This document shows, in pieces, positions 55,776 through 64,000 of a stretch of 64,000 bases of DNA. Below the pieces are notes generated by a model that was not told the origin of the DNA, did not search any database, and worked only from the letters and a program-made list of their open reading frames with translations. The stretch is from Parabacteroides distasonis ATCC 8503. GTDB taxonomy: Bacteria > Bacteroidota > Bacteroidia > Bacteroidales > Tannerellaceae. A program made the translations under genes and the position numbers. Where the stretch lies: positions 1,201,501 through 1,265,500 of the forward strand of contig NC_009615.1 of assembly GCF_000012845.1 (NCBI RefSeq), read 5' to 3'. Numbering within the stretch: the first letter of the stretch is position 1; each line of letters begins with the position of its first letter.

Positions 55776-55809
55776 AAGCAAAAAAGATAAATCTCTAACA
55801 TACCCGATC

Positions 55810-56541
55810 CTAATTCCGTATTGGCAGCCATTCCCAAAGCCATTCAGGGATCAGTCTCCAGAAAAAGACAAGGATAGCGTATCTCCAATCGATGATCGCC
55901 CTTCTCTTTTTCCGGTCTATAGCGTTAGCGATACGCAAGGCGGCGTATTGGGGAGACATCAGCATAGGATAATTCCTGCCGTCTTTCAATAAATCCGTAC
56001 GGACAAATCCCGGACGGATATCCGTAAATGTAATAGGCTGTTTCTCCATACGGGAAAGTTGGGCTAAAGCGTCTATATAAATATTTTGGTATCGTTTGGT
56101 AGCCGAGTAGGAGGGAGCGACACCTAATCCTTTGGTTCCGGCAATAGAGCTGATTACAGATATATGCCCACCACCTTGACTGGAAAAATAACGATAAGCA
56201 GCTAGTACCATACGTGTAAAACCCGTCACATTCGTCTGTATCGTAGCTTGTTCAATGGAAGTATCTAAGTATTTATTCTGGTTGCCGATCCCTGAACTAA
56301 GCAGGAAGATGTCCATTCCTCCTAAATCACGGATTAATTCGTCTAAACGATCAGCGGCATCCTCGGCGGTCACGTCCAACTGCTTTATCCGGATATGCTC
56401 CGGATCTTGCTTACGAAACTCCTCCAACCGATCAACCCGACGGCCAGCCAATCCCAGTTGATATCCTCGTTTCCAATAAATCTTAGCAACCTCATAGCCG
56501 ATACCGGAGGTAGCGCCAATAATGATAATTCGTTTGACCAT
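55810..56541 (-). CDS. Short-chain dehydrogenase/reductase
   Basis: This 243-residue classical SDR has the NAD(P) motif GATSGIGYEVA (residues 8-18), the downstream LAGRR that suggests NADP binding, the catalytic Ser in ISSIAGTKG and the Y-x3-K pair in SYSATKRYQ. The substrate is unknown; related Bacteroidetes proteins act on lipids or sugars. The C-terminus has a hydrophobic stretch (YAILVFFWRLIPEWLWEWLP) that may associate with membrane. Confidence 0.9.
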   Translation of the reverse strand: MVKRIIIIGATSGIGYEVAKIYWKRGYQLGLAGRRVDRLEEFRKQDPEHIRIKQLDVTAEDAADRLDELIRDLGGMDIFLLSSGIGNQNKYLDTSIEQATIQTNVTGFTRMVLAAYRYFSSQGGGHISVISSIAGTKGLGVAPSYSATKRYQNIYIDALAQLSRMEKQPITFTDIRPGFVRTDLLKDGRNYPMLMSPQYAALRIANAIDRKKRRAIIDWRYAILVFFWRLIPEWLWEWLPIRN

Positions 56542-56597
56542 AATACTTGATACAATAAATTAACAATAAAGATAAACAAAATTCTCATACTAAGCTC

Positions 56598-56605
56598 TAT
56601 CTTTG
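56598..56605 (+). promoter_or_regulatory. Candidate -7 box for the acyltransferase gene
   Basis: TATCTTTG matches TAnnTTTG, 32 bp before the acyltransferase ATG. Confidence 0.4.
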
Positions 56606-56637
56606 TCACCCATCTTTTAAATTTAACACATAAATCC

Positions 56638-57783
56638 ATGAACAACGCAACAACACAGTCACATATCGTGTGGCTCGATGTAATACGAACCGTAGCTATG
56701 CTGATGGTTATCGGAGTACATTGTATAGATCCTTTTTATATCTCACCTACACTCGGAAGTTTACCGGAATATAAACATTGGGCCGCTGTTTACGGCTCTC
56801 TTTTACGGCCCTCTGTTCCTCTTTTCGTTATGATGACGGGACTTTTACTATTGCCTATACGGGAACAATCTTTAGGTGTTTTCTATAAAAAGAGAATATA
56901 TAGGGTATTATTTCCTTTTTTGATATGGTCTGTATTATACAATATATTCCCTTGGGTTACAGGGCTATTAGGTTTGCCGAAAGAGATAATCGGTGAGTTT
57001 TTCTGCTATGTGCAAGGAAATGAGTCACAATCCTTATCCGACGCATTGAAAGACATCGCCATGATCCCGTTCAATTTCAGTTTTAAGGAAAACCATATGT
57101 GGTACATTTATTTACTCATCGGATTGTATCTGTATATGCCATTCTTCTCCGCATGGATCGAGAAGGCGGATCGTTCCAAAGAGAGGGTCTATTTAGGGAT
57201 ATGGTTCGTATCTCTTTTCTTGCCTTATATGTCTGCCTATATCAGCAAATATTTATACGGGGAAGCGACGTGGAATCAATTCGGCATGTTTTATTATTTC
57301 GCAGGATTCAACGGATATCTCCTATTAGGACATTACTTAAAACAAGGTAATAATTGGAATATTTGGAAAACCTTCGCTATTTGCGCAGCCATGTTTGTGG
57401 TTGGTTATGCCATAACCTATAGTGGATTCAGTTCGGCCGCAGCGAATCCCAAGGCAACAGAATTGGATATGGAGTTATTTTTCACCTTCTGTAGTCCGAA
57501 TGTAGTCTTAATGACGGCGGCTGTATTTATTCTTCTTCAAAAGGTACGTATTCATAATACTCTCATAGCTAAAAAACTATCGAAAATATCCAAATATGGT
57601 TTCGGAATCTATATCGTACATTACTTTGTCGTAGGTCCGATCTTTATCTTGATCGGGAAGTTTGATTTACCGATACCTTTGCAAGTACCCATAATGGCAC
57701 TTTTGATTTTCATAATCTCATGGGCGTTTACTTGGTTCATGTACCGTATATTAGGTGAACGAGCTAAATGGATCATGGGATGA
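56638..57783 (+). CDS. Acyltransferase 3 family membrane protein
   Basis: This 381-residue protein has about ten transmembrane helices. It carries the acyltransferase 3 N-terminus (IVWLDVIRTVAMLMVIGVHC with the conserved R and H), FLIWSVLYN, HMWYIYLLIGLYLYMPFF and the terminal FGIYIVHYFV. The family O-acetylates surface polysaccharides or other exported molecules using cytosolic acyl-CoA. No sugar genes flank it, so its target is open. A hairpin follows the gene. Confidence 0.9.
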   Translation: MNNATTQSHIVWLDVIRTVAMLMVIGVHCIDPFYISPTLGSLPEYKHWAAVYGSLLRPSVPLFVMMTGLLLLPIREQSLGVFYKKRIYRVLFPFLIWSVLYNIFPWVTGLLGLPKEIIGEFFCYVQGNESQSLSDALKDIAMIPFNFSFKENHMWYIYLLIGLYLYMPFFSAWIEKADRSKERVYLGIWFVSLFLPYMSAYISKYLYGEATWNQFGMFYYFAGFNGYLLLGHYLKQGNNWNIWKTFAICAAMFVVGYAITYSGFSSAAANPKATELDMELFFTFCSPNVVLMTAAVFILLQKVRIHNTLIAKKLSKISKYGFGIYIVHYFVVGPIFILIGKFDLPIPLQVPIMALLIFIISWAFTWFMYRILGERAKWIMG

Positions 57784-57795
57784 AACTCTCTCGTA

Positions 57796-57846
57796 TACTG
57801 CAATCCGCCTTGCCGTGTTACTGCACGCCTATTGCAGTAACACGGC
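57796..57846 (+). terminator. Terminator-like hairpin with a second half-repeat
   Basis: GCCGTGTTACTGCA (57812-57825) and TGCAGTAACACGGC (57833-57846) form a perfect 14-bp stem with a 7-base loop, followed by TAAAAT. TACTGCA-N8-TTGC(C/A)GT occurs twice, 23 bp apart (57796 and 57819), so this may be a minimal relative of the 22/23-bp arrays. Confidence 0.6.
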
Positions 57847-57865
57847 TAAAATACCATAAAACTTC

Positions 57866-57895
57866 TTGCAATCCCCATCTGTTTCGTTATATTTG
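57866..57895 (+). promoter_or_regulatory. Promoter of the peptidase/purine salvage operon
   Basis: TTG at 57866-57868 and TATATTTG at 57888-57895 are separated by 19 bp, the best full -33/-7 match to the Bacteroidetes promoter in this window. The ATG follows at 57926. Confidence 0.6.
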
Positions 57896-57925
57896 CTACA
57901 ATTTATAAACATAAAATAAAACGCT

Positions 57926-59281
57926 ATGTCAGTAAAATCTTATATCGAATCCAATAAGGATCGTTTTCTTGAAGAATTGTTCTCTTTAATCCGCATTCCG
58001 TCAATCAGCGCCAAGCATGAGAATAAGCCGGACATGTTGACATGTGCCCAACGTTGGACAGAGGTGCTGCTGTCTTCCGGTGCAGATAAGGCCGAGGTAA
58101 TGCCTACGAAAGGCAATCCTGTCGTATACGCCGAGAAAATGGTATCTCCCAATGCTCCGACCGTATTGGTTTACGCTCATTACGATGTAATGCCTGCCGA
58201 ACCACTAGAACTGTGGAAGAGTGAACCTTTCGAGCCGGTGATCCGGGACGGACGCATTTGGGCCCGTGGAGCAGATGATGATAAGGGACAGGGCATGATT
58301 CAAGTAAAAGGTTTTGAGACAGCGATTAAAGAAGGTTTGTTACAGTGTAACGTGAAGTTTATTTTCGAAGGAGAGGAGGAGATAGGTTCTCCTAGCTTGG
58401 AAGATTTTTGCCGGGAACATAAAGAATTATTGAAAGCGGATGTAATCCTCGTTTCCGATACAAGCATGGTCAGCGCTGAAACACCGTCGCTCACGACAGG
58501 CTTACGTGGTTTGGCTTACTGGGAAATAGAAGTAACCGGACCGAACCGCGATTTGCATTCCGGTCATTTTGGCGGAGCCGTAGCGAATCCGATCAATGTA
58601 CTTTGCAAATTGATGGCAGATATCACCGACGTGGATGGACGCATCACGATCCCGGGTTTTTATGACGACGTGGAGGATGTATCTTCCGCGGAACGGGAGA
58701 TGATCGCCCAAATCCCATTCGACGAGGAAAAATATAAGAAAGCGATCGGGGTAGACTCTCTTTTCGGAGAGAAAGGCTATTCTACGCTAGAACGTAATAG
58801 TTGTCGGCCTTCTTTCGATATCTGTGGTATTTGGGGCGGATATACGGGGGAAGGAAGCAAAACGGTATTGCCTTCAAAGGCTTATGCCAAGGTTTCCACT
58901 CGTTTGGTTCCACACCAAGATCATGCCAAGATCTCCCAAATGTTTGAGGAGTATATAACTCGTGTGACTCCACCTTATGTGAAAGTGAAAGTTACGCCCA
59001 GCCATGGCGGGCAAGGATATGTTTGTCCGATCGACTTGCCGGCTTATCAAGCGGCAGAAAAGGCTGTTGGCATCGCATTTGGGAAGAAGCCGTTGGCGGT
59101 TCGTCGCGGAGGTAGCATTCCTATTATCTCTACATTTGAGCAGGTATTAGGTATCAAGACCGTACTGATGGGATTCGGCTTGGAGCAAAACGCGATCCAT
59201 TCGCCCAACGAGAGTCAGGAGTTGGATATCTTCTTCAAGGGAATCGAGTCGGTAGCGGAATTCTACCGTTTATATAAATAA
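57926..59281 (+). CDS. M20 family dipeptidase/metallopeptidase
   Basis: This 451-residue cytosolic hydrolase has the M20 two-zinc site: VYAHYDVMP (first His and Asp), ARGADDDKGQ (bridging Asp), EGEEEIGSP (catalytic Glu pair) and a C-terminal His in NAIHSPNESQ. RRGGSIPII marks the dipeptidase subgroup. It cleaves dipeptides or related amides; substrate is not certain. It is first in a three-gene run with a deaminase (11 bp) and a phosphorylase (11 bp). Confidence 0.92.
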   Translation: MSVKSYIESNKDRFLEELFSLIRIPSISAKHENKPDMLTCAQRWTEVLLSSGADKAEVMPTKGNPVVYAEKMVSPNAPTVLVYAHYDVMPAEPLELWKSEPFEPVIRDGRIWARGADDDKGQGMIQVKGFETAIKEGLLQCNVKFIFEGEEEIGSPSLEDFCREHKELLKADVILVSDTSMVSAETPSLTTGLRGLAYWEIEVTGPNRDLHSGHFGGAVANPINVLCKLMADITDVDGRITIPGFYDDVEDVSSAEREMIAQIPFDEEKYKKAIGVDSLFGEKGYSTLERNSCRPSFDICGIWGGYTGEGSKTVLPSKAYAKVSTRLVPHQDHAKISQMFEEYITRVTPPYVKVKVTPSHGGQGYVCPIDLPAYQAAEKAVGIAFGKKPLAVRRGGSIPIISTFEQVLGIKTVLMGFGLEQNAIHSPNESQELDIFFKGIESVAEFYRLYK

Positions 59282-59292
59282 GAAGGAAGAAG

Positions 59293-60549
59293 ATGAGTAT
59301 ATTAATAAAGAATGTCCTGTTTAACGATAAAACGATTGATATCTATATCGAAGGAAAAGAGATCAAGCAAATAGGAGCGGGGCTGTCCTTTCCTGCCGAT
59401 AAGATACTGGATGGTAGCCGTAAAGCCGTCATTCCCGGTTTCGTGAACGCTCATACGCATGCTGCCATGACTTTGTTCCGCGGCTTTGGCGATGATATGC
59501 CGCTTATGCCGTGGCTTGAGCAAAAGATCTGGCCGAATGAGGCGAAAATGACCCGTGAGGATGTATATTGGGGAGCGAAATTAGCGTGTTTGGAAATGAT
59601 AAAAAGTGGCACGACCACTTTCTTCGACATGTATCAACGCCCTCGTGTCACGGCCGATGTGACGGAAGAGATGGGATTGCGAGGTATCATAGCCGGCGTT
59701 TGCTTCGATGGTTTTGATAAAGAAGAGGCGGAGAAATGCAAACGCCATAACGAACGACTGATCCAAGATGTGGATAACTACAGCAAACGGGTTCGCTTCT
59801 CGATCGGGCCACACGCTATCTATACCGTTTCCGGTGAGCTTCTGAAATGGGCGCATCAGTTCGCCATGGAACACCAAATCCCTATCCATCTGCATCTGGC
59901 AGAGACAGAGGGGGAAGTGAAAGACTCTCTCGATAGATTCGGACTCACTCCCGTACGTTATTTATATGAGTTAGGTGTGCTTTCTCCACGTTTGATCATC
60001 GCTCATGGAATTTACATCGATGATGACGAGCTTCGTATGTTGGCCGATCACGAGGTGAAAGTCGTACATAACCCGGCCTCAAACATGAAACTGGCTTCCG
60101 GCATGCATTTTAAGTTCAAGGAAATGCGCCAATTGGGTATTACCGTGGGATTGGGAACGGACGGTTGTTCCTCTTCCAATAACTTGGATATGATCGAGGC
60201 GATGAAGCTGGCTTCCCTGTTAGGAAAAGCTTGGCGAAAGGATCCCGAAGCCTTGACCGCAAATGAGATGCTGCAAGCCGCTACTGCGGAAGGAGCCGTT
60301 ATGTTCGGTTTAAAAGCCGGGCAGATCAAGGAAGGGTATTTAGCCGATCTATGTTTGATAGATCTCAACACCCCCGCTTTTACCCCAAACTTCAATTTCG
60401 TCTCAAATCTTGTATACGCCGCCAACGGCAGTTGCGTGGATACCGTTATCTGTGATGGTAAAATATTGATGGAGAATAAGAAGGTACCGGGAGAGGACGA
60501 GATTATGGAGAAAGCGGCAGAGATAGCTTATAACTTGATGAAACGTTAA
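59293..60549 (+). CDS. mtaD: Amidohydrolase, MTA/S-adenosylhomocysteine deaminase family
   Basis: This 418-residue metal-dependent enzyme has FVNAHTHAAMTLFRG (metal His pair), GTTTFFDMYQ, HLHLAETEGEV (metal His and catalytic Glu), a further His in IIAHGIYID and the metal Asp in GLGTDGCSSSNNLDM. These are the MtaD/SAH deaminase marks. It would deaminate 5'-methylthioadenosine or S-adenosylhomocysteine to the inosine form. The adjoining phosphorylase gene, specific for 6-oxopurines, supports that route. Guanine deaminase-like alternatives are less likely. Confidence 0.88.
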   Translation: MSILIKNVLFNDKTIDIYIEGKEIKQIGAGLSFPADKILDGSRKAVIPGFVNAHTHAAMTLFRGFGDDMPLMPWLEQKIWPNEAKMTREDVYWGAKLACLEMIKSGTTTFFDMYQRPRVTADVTEEMGLRGIIAGVCFDGFDKEEAEKCKRHNERLIQDVDNYSKRVRFSIGPHAIYTVSGELLKWAHQFAMEHQIPIHLHLAETEGEVKDSLDRFGLTPVRYLYELGVLSPRLIIAHGIYIDDDELRMLADHEVKVVHNPASNMKLASGMHFKFKEMRQLGITVGLGTDGCSSSNNLDMIEAMKLASLLGKAWRKDPEALTANEMLQAATAEGAVMFGLKAGQIKEGYLADLCLIDLNTPAFTPNFNFVSNLVYAANGSCVDTVICDGKILMENKKVPGEDEIMEKAAEIAYNLMKR

Positions 60550-60560
60550 ATTGATTAAAT

Positions 60561-61385
60561 ATGGAAATGATTAAAACCGAACAATATCGGGAAGCGGCCG
60601 CCTATTTAGCTAGCCGGATCGAAGGTAACCCGGAGACCGCCATTATCCTTGGTAGTGGCTTAGGCTCTTTTGCCGATCAAATAATAGACCCTATAGTGAT
60701 ACCTTATGTGGAGATCCCACATTTTATGAAATCTACCGCTACCGGGCATAAGGGGAATTTTATTTGTGGCAAACTAGGGGATAAGCAAGTCTTGGCTATG
60801 CAAGGCCGTTTTCATTACTATGAGGGTTACACGATGCAACAGGTGACTTTCCCCGTACGTGTGATGAAACTCTTAGGAATCAAGAACCTTTTGGTCTCGA
60901 ACGCCGCCGGAGGTATCAATAATACGTTCAAGGTAGGTGATCTGATGATCATCCGGGATCATATCAATATGATGCCGAACCCATTGATCGGTCCGAACAA
61001 TGAGGATTTCGGCACTCGTTTCCCGGATATGACACGTGCTTATGATCGTGAATTTATCCGCTATGTGGAAGAAATAGCCGCCTCCCGATCTATCCCGTTA
61101 AAGAAAGGTGTATATGTAGGTTTGACAGGCCCTTCCTTCGAGACTCCTTCCGAGTACGCTTTCTATGGAAAAGTCGGGGGAGATGCGATCGGCATGAGTA
61201 CGGTACCGGAAGTAATCGTGGCACGTCATGCGGGCTTGCGTGTATTCGGTATGTCTGTCATCACGAACGAAGGTTATCACTTCGCTGACGACTTTGTAAA
61301 TGATGGTGCCGATGTTATCGTAGCGGCTAATAAAGCAGCATCTGTTATGACACAACTATTTAGGGAATTGGTCAAAAAAATCTAA
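60561..61385 (+). CDS. punA: Purine nucleoside phosphorylase (6-oxopurine type)
   Basis: This 274-residue trimeric-type PNP splits inosine- and guanosine-type nucleosides with phosphate. It shows [50 protein letters not shown] and the purine-site Asn in VITNEGYH. An Asn there indicates 6-oxopurines; adenine-specific MTA phosphorylases carry Asp. Following a probable MTA deaminase, it may also phosphorolyse methylthioinosine. A second Met is two codons after the first. Confidence 0.92.
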   Translation: MEMIKTEQYREAAAYLASRIEGNPETAIILGSGLGSFADQIIDPIVIPYVEIPHFMKSTATGHKGNFICGKLGDKQVLAMQGRFHYYEGYTMQQVTFPVRVMKLLGIKNLLVSNAAGGINNTFKVGDLMIIRDHINMMPNPLIGPNNEDFGTRFPDMTRAYDREFIRYVEEIAASRSIPLKKGVYVGLTGPSFETPSEYAFYGKVGGDAIGMSTVPEVIVARHAGLRVFGMSVITNEGYHFADDFVNDGADVIVAANKAASVMTQLFRELVKKI

Positions 61386-61467
61386 TAAAAAAGTAGCGCA
61401 AAGGCTTGGTGGTTTCAATGAAATCACTACCTTTGCACTCGCAATCGAGAACAAAGCGGTTGCATAT

Positions 61468-61540
61468 GCGGAAGTAGCTCAGTTGGTAGAGCATAACCTT
61501 GCCAAGGTTAGGGTCGCGGGTTCGAGTCCCGTCTTCCGCT
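61468..61540 (+). tRNA. tRNA-Gly(GCC)
   Basis: A 73-nt cloverleaf: acceptor GCGGAAG pairs with CTTCCGC, D-arm AGCTCAGTTGGTAGAGC, anticodon loop with GCC between AACCTT and AAGGTT, and T-arm GTTCGAGTC. The 3' CCA is not encoded. Confidence 0.95.
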
Positions 61541-61556
61541 CTTTCTCGTATTGATT

Positions 61557-61640
61557 GCCCAGGTGGCGGAATTGGTAGACGCGCTCGTTTCAGGTGCGAG
61601 TGGTTTTGCGATCGTGCAGGTTCGAGTCCTGTTCTGGGCA
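61557..61640 (+). tRNA. tRNA-Leu(CAG)
   Basis: An 84-nt class II tRNA: GCCCAGG acceptor, D-arm GCGGAATTGGTAGACGC, anticodon stem CTCGT/GCGAG around loop TTCAGGT (anticodon CAG), a long variable arm and GGTTCGAGTCC. It lies 16 bp after the glycine tRNA. Confidence 0.95.
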
Positions 61641-61653
61641 CCCTTTCTAAAAT

Positions 61654-61737
61654 GCGCAGGTGGTGGAATTGGTAGACACGCTACTTTGAGGGGGTAGTGC
61701 CGGTTACGGCGTGTGAGTTCAAGTCTCATCCTGCGTA
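61654..61737 (+). tRNA. tRNA-Leu(GAG)
   Basis: An 84-nt class II tRNA: acceptor GCGCAGG pairs with CCTGCGT, a G-U pair at position 1, anticodon stem CTACT/GGTAG around TTGAGGG (anticodon GAG), variable arm and AGTTCAAGTCT. It lies 13 bp after the first leucine tRNA and is followed by a terminator. Confidence 0.95.
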
Positions 61738-61758
61738 CTTAAGTAAAAAAAGAAATAA

Positions 61759-61793
61759 GAGCATGATCTATTCAATTAGGTCATGCTTTTTTT
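61759..61793 (+). terminator. Intrinsic terminator of the tRNA cluster
   Basis: AGCATGATCTA and TTAGGTCATGCT form a stem with one mismatch, followed by seven T, 22 bp after the last tRNA. Confidence 0.85.
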
Positions 61794-61831
61794 GTGTGTC
61801 AAAATGACAGACGAATAAGATGGACGAACAT

Positions 61832-61860
61832 AAAAAAAGCCGGACTCACGCCCGGCTTCT
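61832..61860 (-). terminator. Intrinsic terminator of clpC
   Basis: On the minus strand AAGCCGG and CCGGCTT flank an 8-base loop and are followed by seven T, 17 bp after the clpC stop codon. Confidence 0.85.
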
Positions 61861-61876
61861 ATATTCATAGACAAAC

Positions 61877-64000
61877 TTATTCAGCATCTTTCTTTTTTAT
61901 CGAAGTCGTGATTTTCTGCTCTTCCTTATCAAAGTCTACGATAATCGTATCGCCTTCACCTACTGAAGCACGGATAATCATCTCCGCCATCTCATCTTCC
62001 AGATACTTCTGGATCGCACGCTTCAACGGACGGGCACCGAATTGGACATCGTAGCCTTTTGTGGCAATGAAATCTTTTGCCTCGTCTGTGATCGACAACT
62101 CATAGCCCAGATTTGATACACGCTGATACAGACCCTGTAACTCAATATCGATAATCTTATGAATAGCGGCTTTATCAAGCTGATCGAACATAATGATATC
62201 ATCCACACGGTTCAAGAACTCTGGAGCAAACGCTTTATTCAACGCTTTCTGGATCACGCTACGGGAGAAATCCTTATCCGGCTCACCGGCCATCTGGGTA
62301 TTGAAACCAACGCCACGACCAAAATCTTTCAATTGCCGGGTACCGATATTGGAAGTCATGATCAAGATCGTATTCTTGAAGTCAATACGTCTACCCAGAC
62401 TATCCGTCAAACGGCCTTCATCCAAGACTTGCAACAGCAAGTTAAATACATCCGGATGCGCTTTCTCGATTTCGTCCAATAAGACCACCGAATAGGGCTT
62501 GCGACGTACTTTCTCCGTTAACTGACCACCTTCCTCGTAACCAACGTATCCGGGAGGCGCTCCGATCAAACGGGAAACAGCGAATTTCTCCAAGTATTCA
62601 CTCATATCGATACGTACCAAAGAATCCGCCGAATCAAATAGATATTCAGCAAGCTTCTTGGCCAAGTGAGTTTTACCTACACCCGTCGGTCCTAGGAACA
62701 TAAAAGTTCCGATCGGCTTATTCGGATCTTTCAAGCCAACACGGTTACGTTGAATTGCCTTTACGATCTTTTGAACAGCATCATCCTGCCCAACCACCTT
62801 ACTTTTCAATACGTCCGCCATTTCCAGAAGCTTGACATTCTCTGCCTTAGCGATACGTTGAACAGGTACACCGGACATCATGGCAACAACTTCAGCGACC
62901 TTCTCTTCATCAACGGTCTCCCGATGTTCTTGAAGCTCTTGTTCCCATTTAGCTTTCGCAGCCTCCAGTTGCAATAAATACTGACGCTCCTTATCGCGGA
63001 AACTTGCGGCTAACTCAAAGTTCTGAGATTTCACGGCCGCTAATTTCTCATTCTTCGTATCCTCGATCTTTGCCTCAAGCTCTTCGATACTTTTCGGAAC
63101 AATGATATTAGATATATGTACACGGGAACCGGCCTCGTCTAAAGCATCGATCGCCTTATCTGGGAAATTACGGTCACTGATATATCTTTCTGTCAATTTT
63201 ACACACGCTTGTAAAGCATCTTCAGTATAGATCACGTTATGGTGCTCCTCATAACGAGGTTTGATATTACGCAAGATCTGCAAAGTTTCTTCCGCCGTAG
63301 TCGGATCAACGATCACTTTCTGGAAACGACGTTCCAACGCACCGTCTTTCTCGATATTCTTACGATATTCATCCAAAGTAGTAGCGCCAATGCATTGAAT
63401 CTCACCACGAGCCAACGCAGGTTTCAGCATATTCGCCGCATCCATAGATCCGGAAGCGGAACCAGCGCCAACAATCGTATGAATCTCATCGATAAAGAGG
63501 ATGATATTCGGGTTCTTCGATAACTCATTCAAGATGGCCTTAATACGTTCCTCGAATTGTCCGCGGTATTTTGTACCAGCGACAATAGAAGCCATATCCA
63601 AGCTAATCACACGCTTATCGAATAACACCCGGGAAACCTTACGCTGAATAATGCGTAAAGCCAATCCCTCTACGATAGCTGACTTACCCACACCCGGCTC
63701 ACCAATCAATACCGGATTATTTTTCTTCCTACGGCTTAATATCTGGGCCAAACGCTCAATTTCCTTCTCACGTCCCACAATCGGATCTAGACGGTTTTCT
63801 GCGGCGGCACGTGTCATATCCGTTCCGAAGTTATCCAGAACAGGTGTATCATTAGGGGATTTCGGTTGAGCGGCTCCCGCTCCAGTACCGGAAGAGGGGC
63901 GAGATGCCTCACGACGAGAAGAGAAACCTTCGTCCTCGTCATCTTCGTCATCATCCGTATATCCGTCGCTGATCTCGTCGAATTCCTCCATATTGTTCAA
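61877..64000 (-). CDS. clpC: ATP-dependent Clp protease ATP-binding subunit ClpC (5' end outside window)
   Basis: The visible 707 residues belong to a HSP100/ClpC unfoldase that feeds proteins to ClpP. First AAA+ domain: Walker A GEPGVGKSA and Walker B LFIDEIHT. A UVR-like coiled M-domain follows (about residues 305-365). Second AAA+ domain: Walker A GPTGVGKT and VLLDEIEKAH, and a C-terminal domain. The reading frame runs off the window end. About 130-145 N-terminal residues, holding the Clp-N substrate domain, are expected beyond it. The first codon in the window (TTG) is not the real start. An acidic and Ser/Gly-rich linker precedes the first ATPase domain. Confidence 0.95.
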   Translation of the reverse strand: MNNMEEFDEISDGYTDDDEDDEDEGFSSRREASRPSSGTGAGAAQPKSPNDTPVLDNFGTDMTRAAAENRLDPIVGREKEIERLAQILSRRKKNNPVLIGEPGVGKSAIVEGLALRIIQRKVSRVLFDKRVISLDMASIVAGTKYRGQFEERIKAILNELSKNPNIILFIDEIHTIVGAGSASGSMDAANMLKPALARGEIQCIGATTLDEYRKNIEKDGALERRFQKVIVDPTTAEETLQILRNIKPRYEEHHNVIYTEDALQACVKLTERYISDRNFPDKAIDALDEAGSRVHISNIIVPKSIEELEAKIEDTKNEKLAAVKSQNFELAASFRDKERQYLLQLEAAKAKWEQELQEHRETVDEEKVAEVVAMMSGVPVQRIAKAENVKLLEMADVLKSKVVGQDDAVQKIVKAIQRNRVGLKDPNKPIGTFMFLGPTGVGKTHLAKKLAEYLFDSADSLVRIDMSEYLEKFAVSRLIGAPPGYVGYEEGGQLTEKVRRKPYSVVLLDEIEKAHPDVFNLLLQVLDEGRLTDSLGRRIDFKNTILIMTSNIGTRQLKDFGRGVGFNTQMAGEPDKDFSRSVIQKALNKAFAPEFLNRVDDIIMFDQLDKAAIHKIIDIELQGLYQRVSNLGYELSITDEAKDFIATKGYDVQFGARPLKRAIQKYLEDEMAEMIIRASVGEGDTIIVDFDKEEQKITTSIKKKDAE

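Noticed and set aside
61372..61729. Two minus-strand frames across the tRNA genes
   Set aside because: They are read through tRNA-Gly and tRNA-Leu sequences, a common false prediction.

Overview
The window is chromosomal DNA from a member of the Bacteroidales, most likely Parabacteroides or a close Tannerellaceae/Porphyromonadaceae relative. This is inferred from gene content and signals, not from a database search. Many genes are preceded by the Bacteroidetes -7 box TAnnTTTG rather than an E. coli-type -10. Ribosome binding sites are not obvious. Lipoproteins carry FN3-like repeats, siderophore-type TonB receptors are present, and metabolism looks anaerobic ([FeFe] hydrogenase, anaerobic cobalamin route, aspartate/alanine exchange). 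No phage, plasmid or insertion sequence was recognised. Apart from one frameshifted gene and one gene cut by the window end, the genes look intact.

Layout. 0.1-6.0 kb: a membrane Ser/Thr kinase with a WG-like tail, a probable outer-membrane beta-barrel protein, a FN3/Kelch lipoprotein and serine acetyltransferase, all + strand and tightly spaced. 6.0-10.6 kb: a four-gene NAD(P)-linked [FeFe] hydrogenase operon (hndBCDA type). 10.6-12.2 kb: lemA and a TPM-domain gene (- strand). 12.5-15.4 kb: a triheme cytochrome c peroxidase, an RlpA-like protein and UDP-glucuronate decarboxylase. 15.4-23.0 kb: a CzcCBA heavy-metal efflux system followed by a two-component system. 23.0-27.0 kb: an AsmA/GT51 transglycosylase (- strand), a D-2-hydroxyacid dehydrogenase and a patatin-like lipase. 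27.0-31.0 kb: a thiamin operon thiD-tenI/thiE-thiE-thiC (- strand) behind a TPP riboswitch. 31.1-32.3 kb: an outer-membrane surface antigen. 32.5-44.0 kb: a long - strand cobalamin operon behind an AdoCbl riboswitch, comprising an exported CbiK, a TonB receptor, a PepSY membrane protein and four two-domain fusions (CbiH-CbiC, CbiE-CbiT, CbiG-CobM, CobK-CbiD). 44.1-47.5 kb: aspT plus a frameshifted aspD. 47.7-52.7 kb: acn-icd-gltA, the oxidative arm of the TCA cycle. 52.8-57.8 kb: small or single genes (ABM monooxygenase, GtrA, APC transporter, DUF3795, SDR, acyltransferase). 57.9-61.4 kb: a peptidase/purine-salvage operon. 61.5-61.7 kb: three tRNA genes (Gly, Leu, Leu). 61.9 kb to the end: clpC, 5' end missing.

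The most unusual signal is not a gene. At least five intergenic regions (about 12.3, 21.0, 42.7, 52.7 and 53.6 kb) contain short arrays whose units repeat every 22 or 23 bp. The period is conserved but the sequence differs at each locus. Units are quasi-palindromic, and neighbouring units are often complementary, so they could fold into alternative, sometimes interleaved, hairpins. They are not CRISPRs: there is no constant repeat with unique spacers and no cas gene. They may be related to the 23-nt tandem-repeat elements described in Porphyromonas gingivalis, but as a family with locus-private sequence and fixed period they deserve a genome-wide look.
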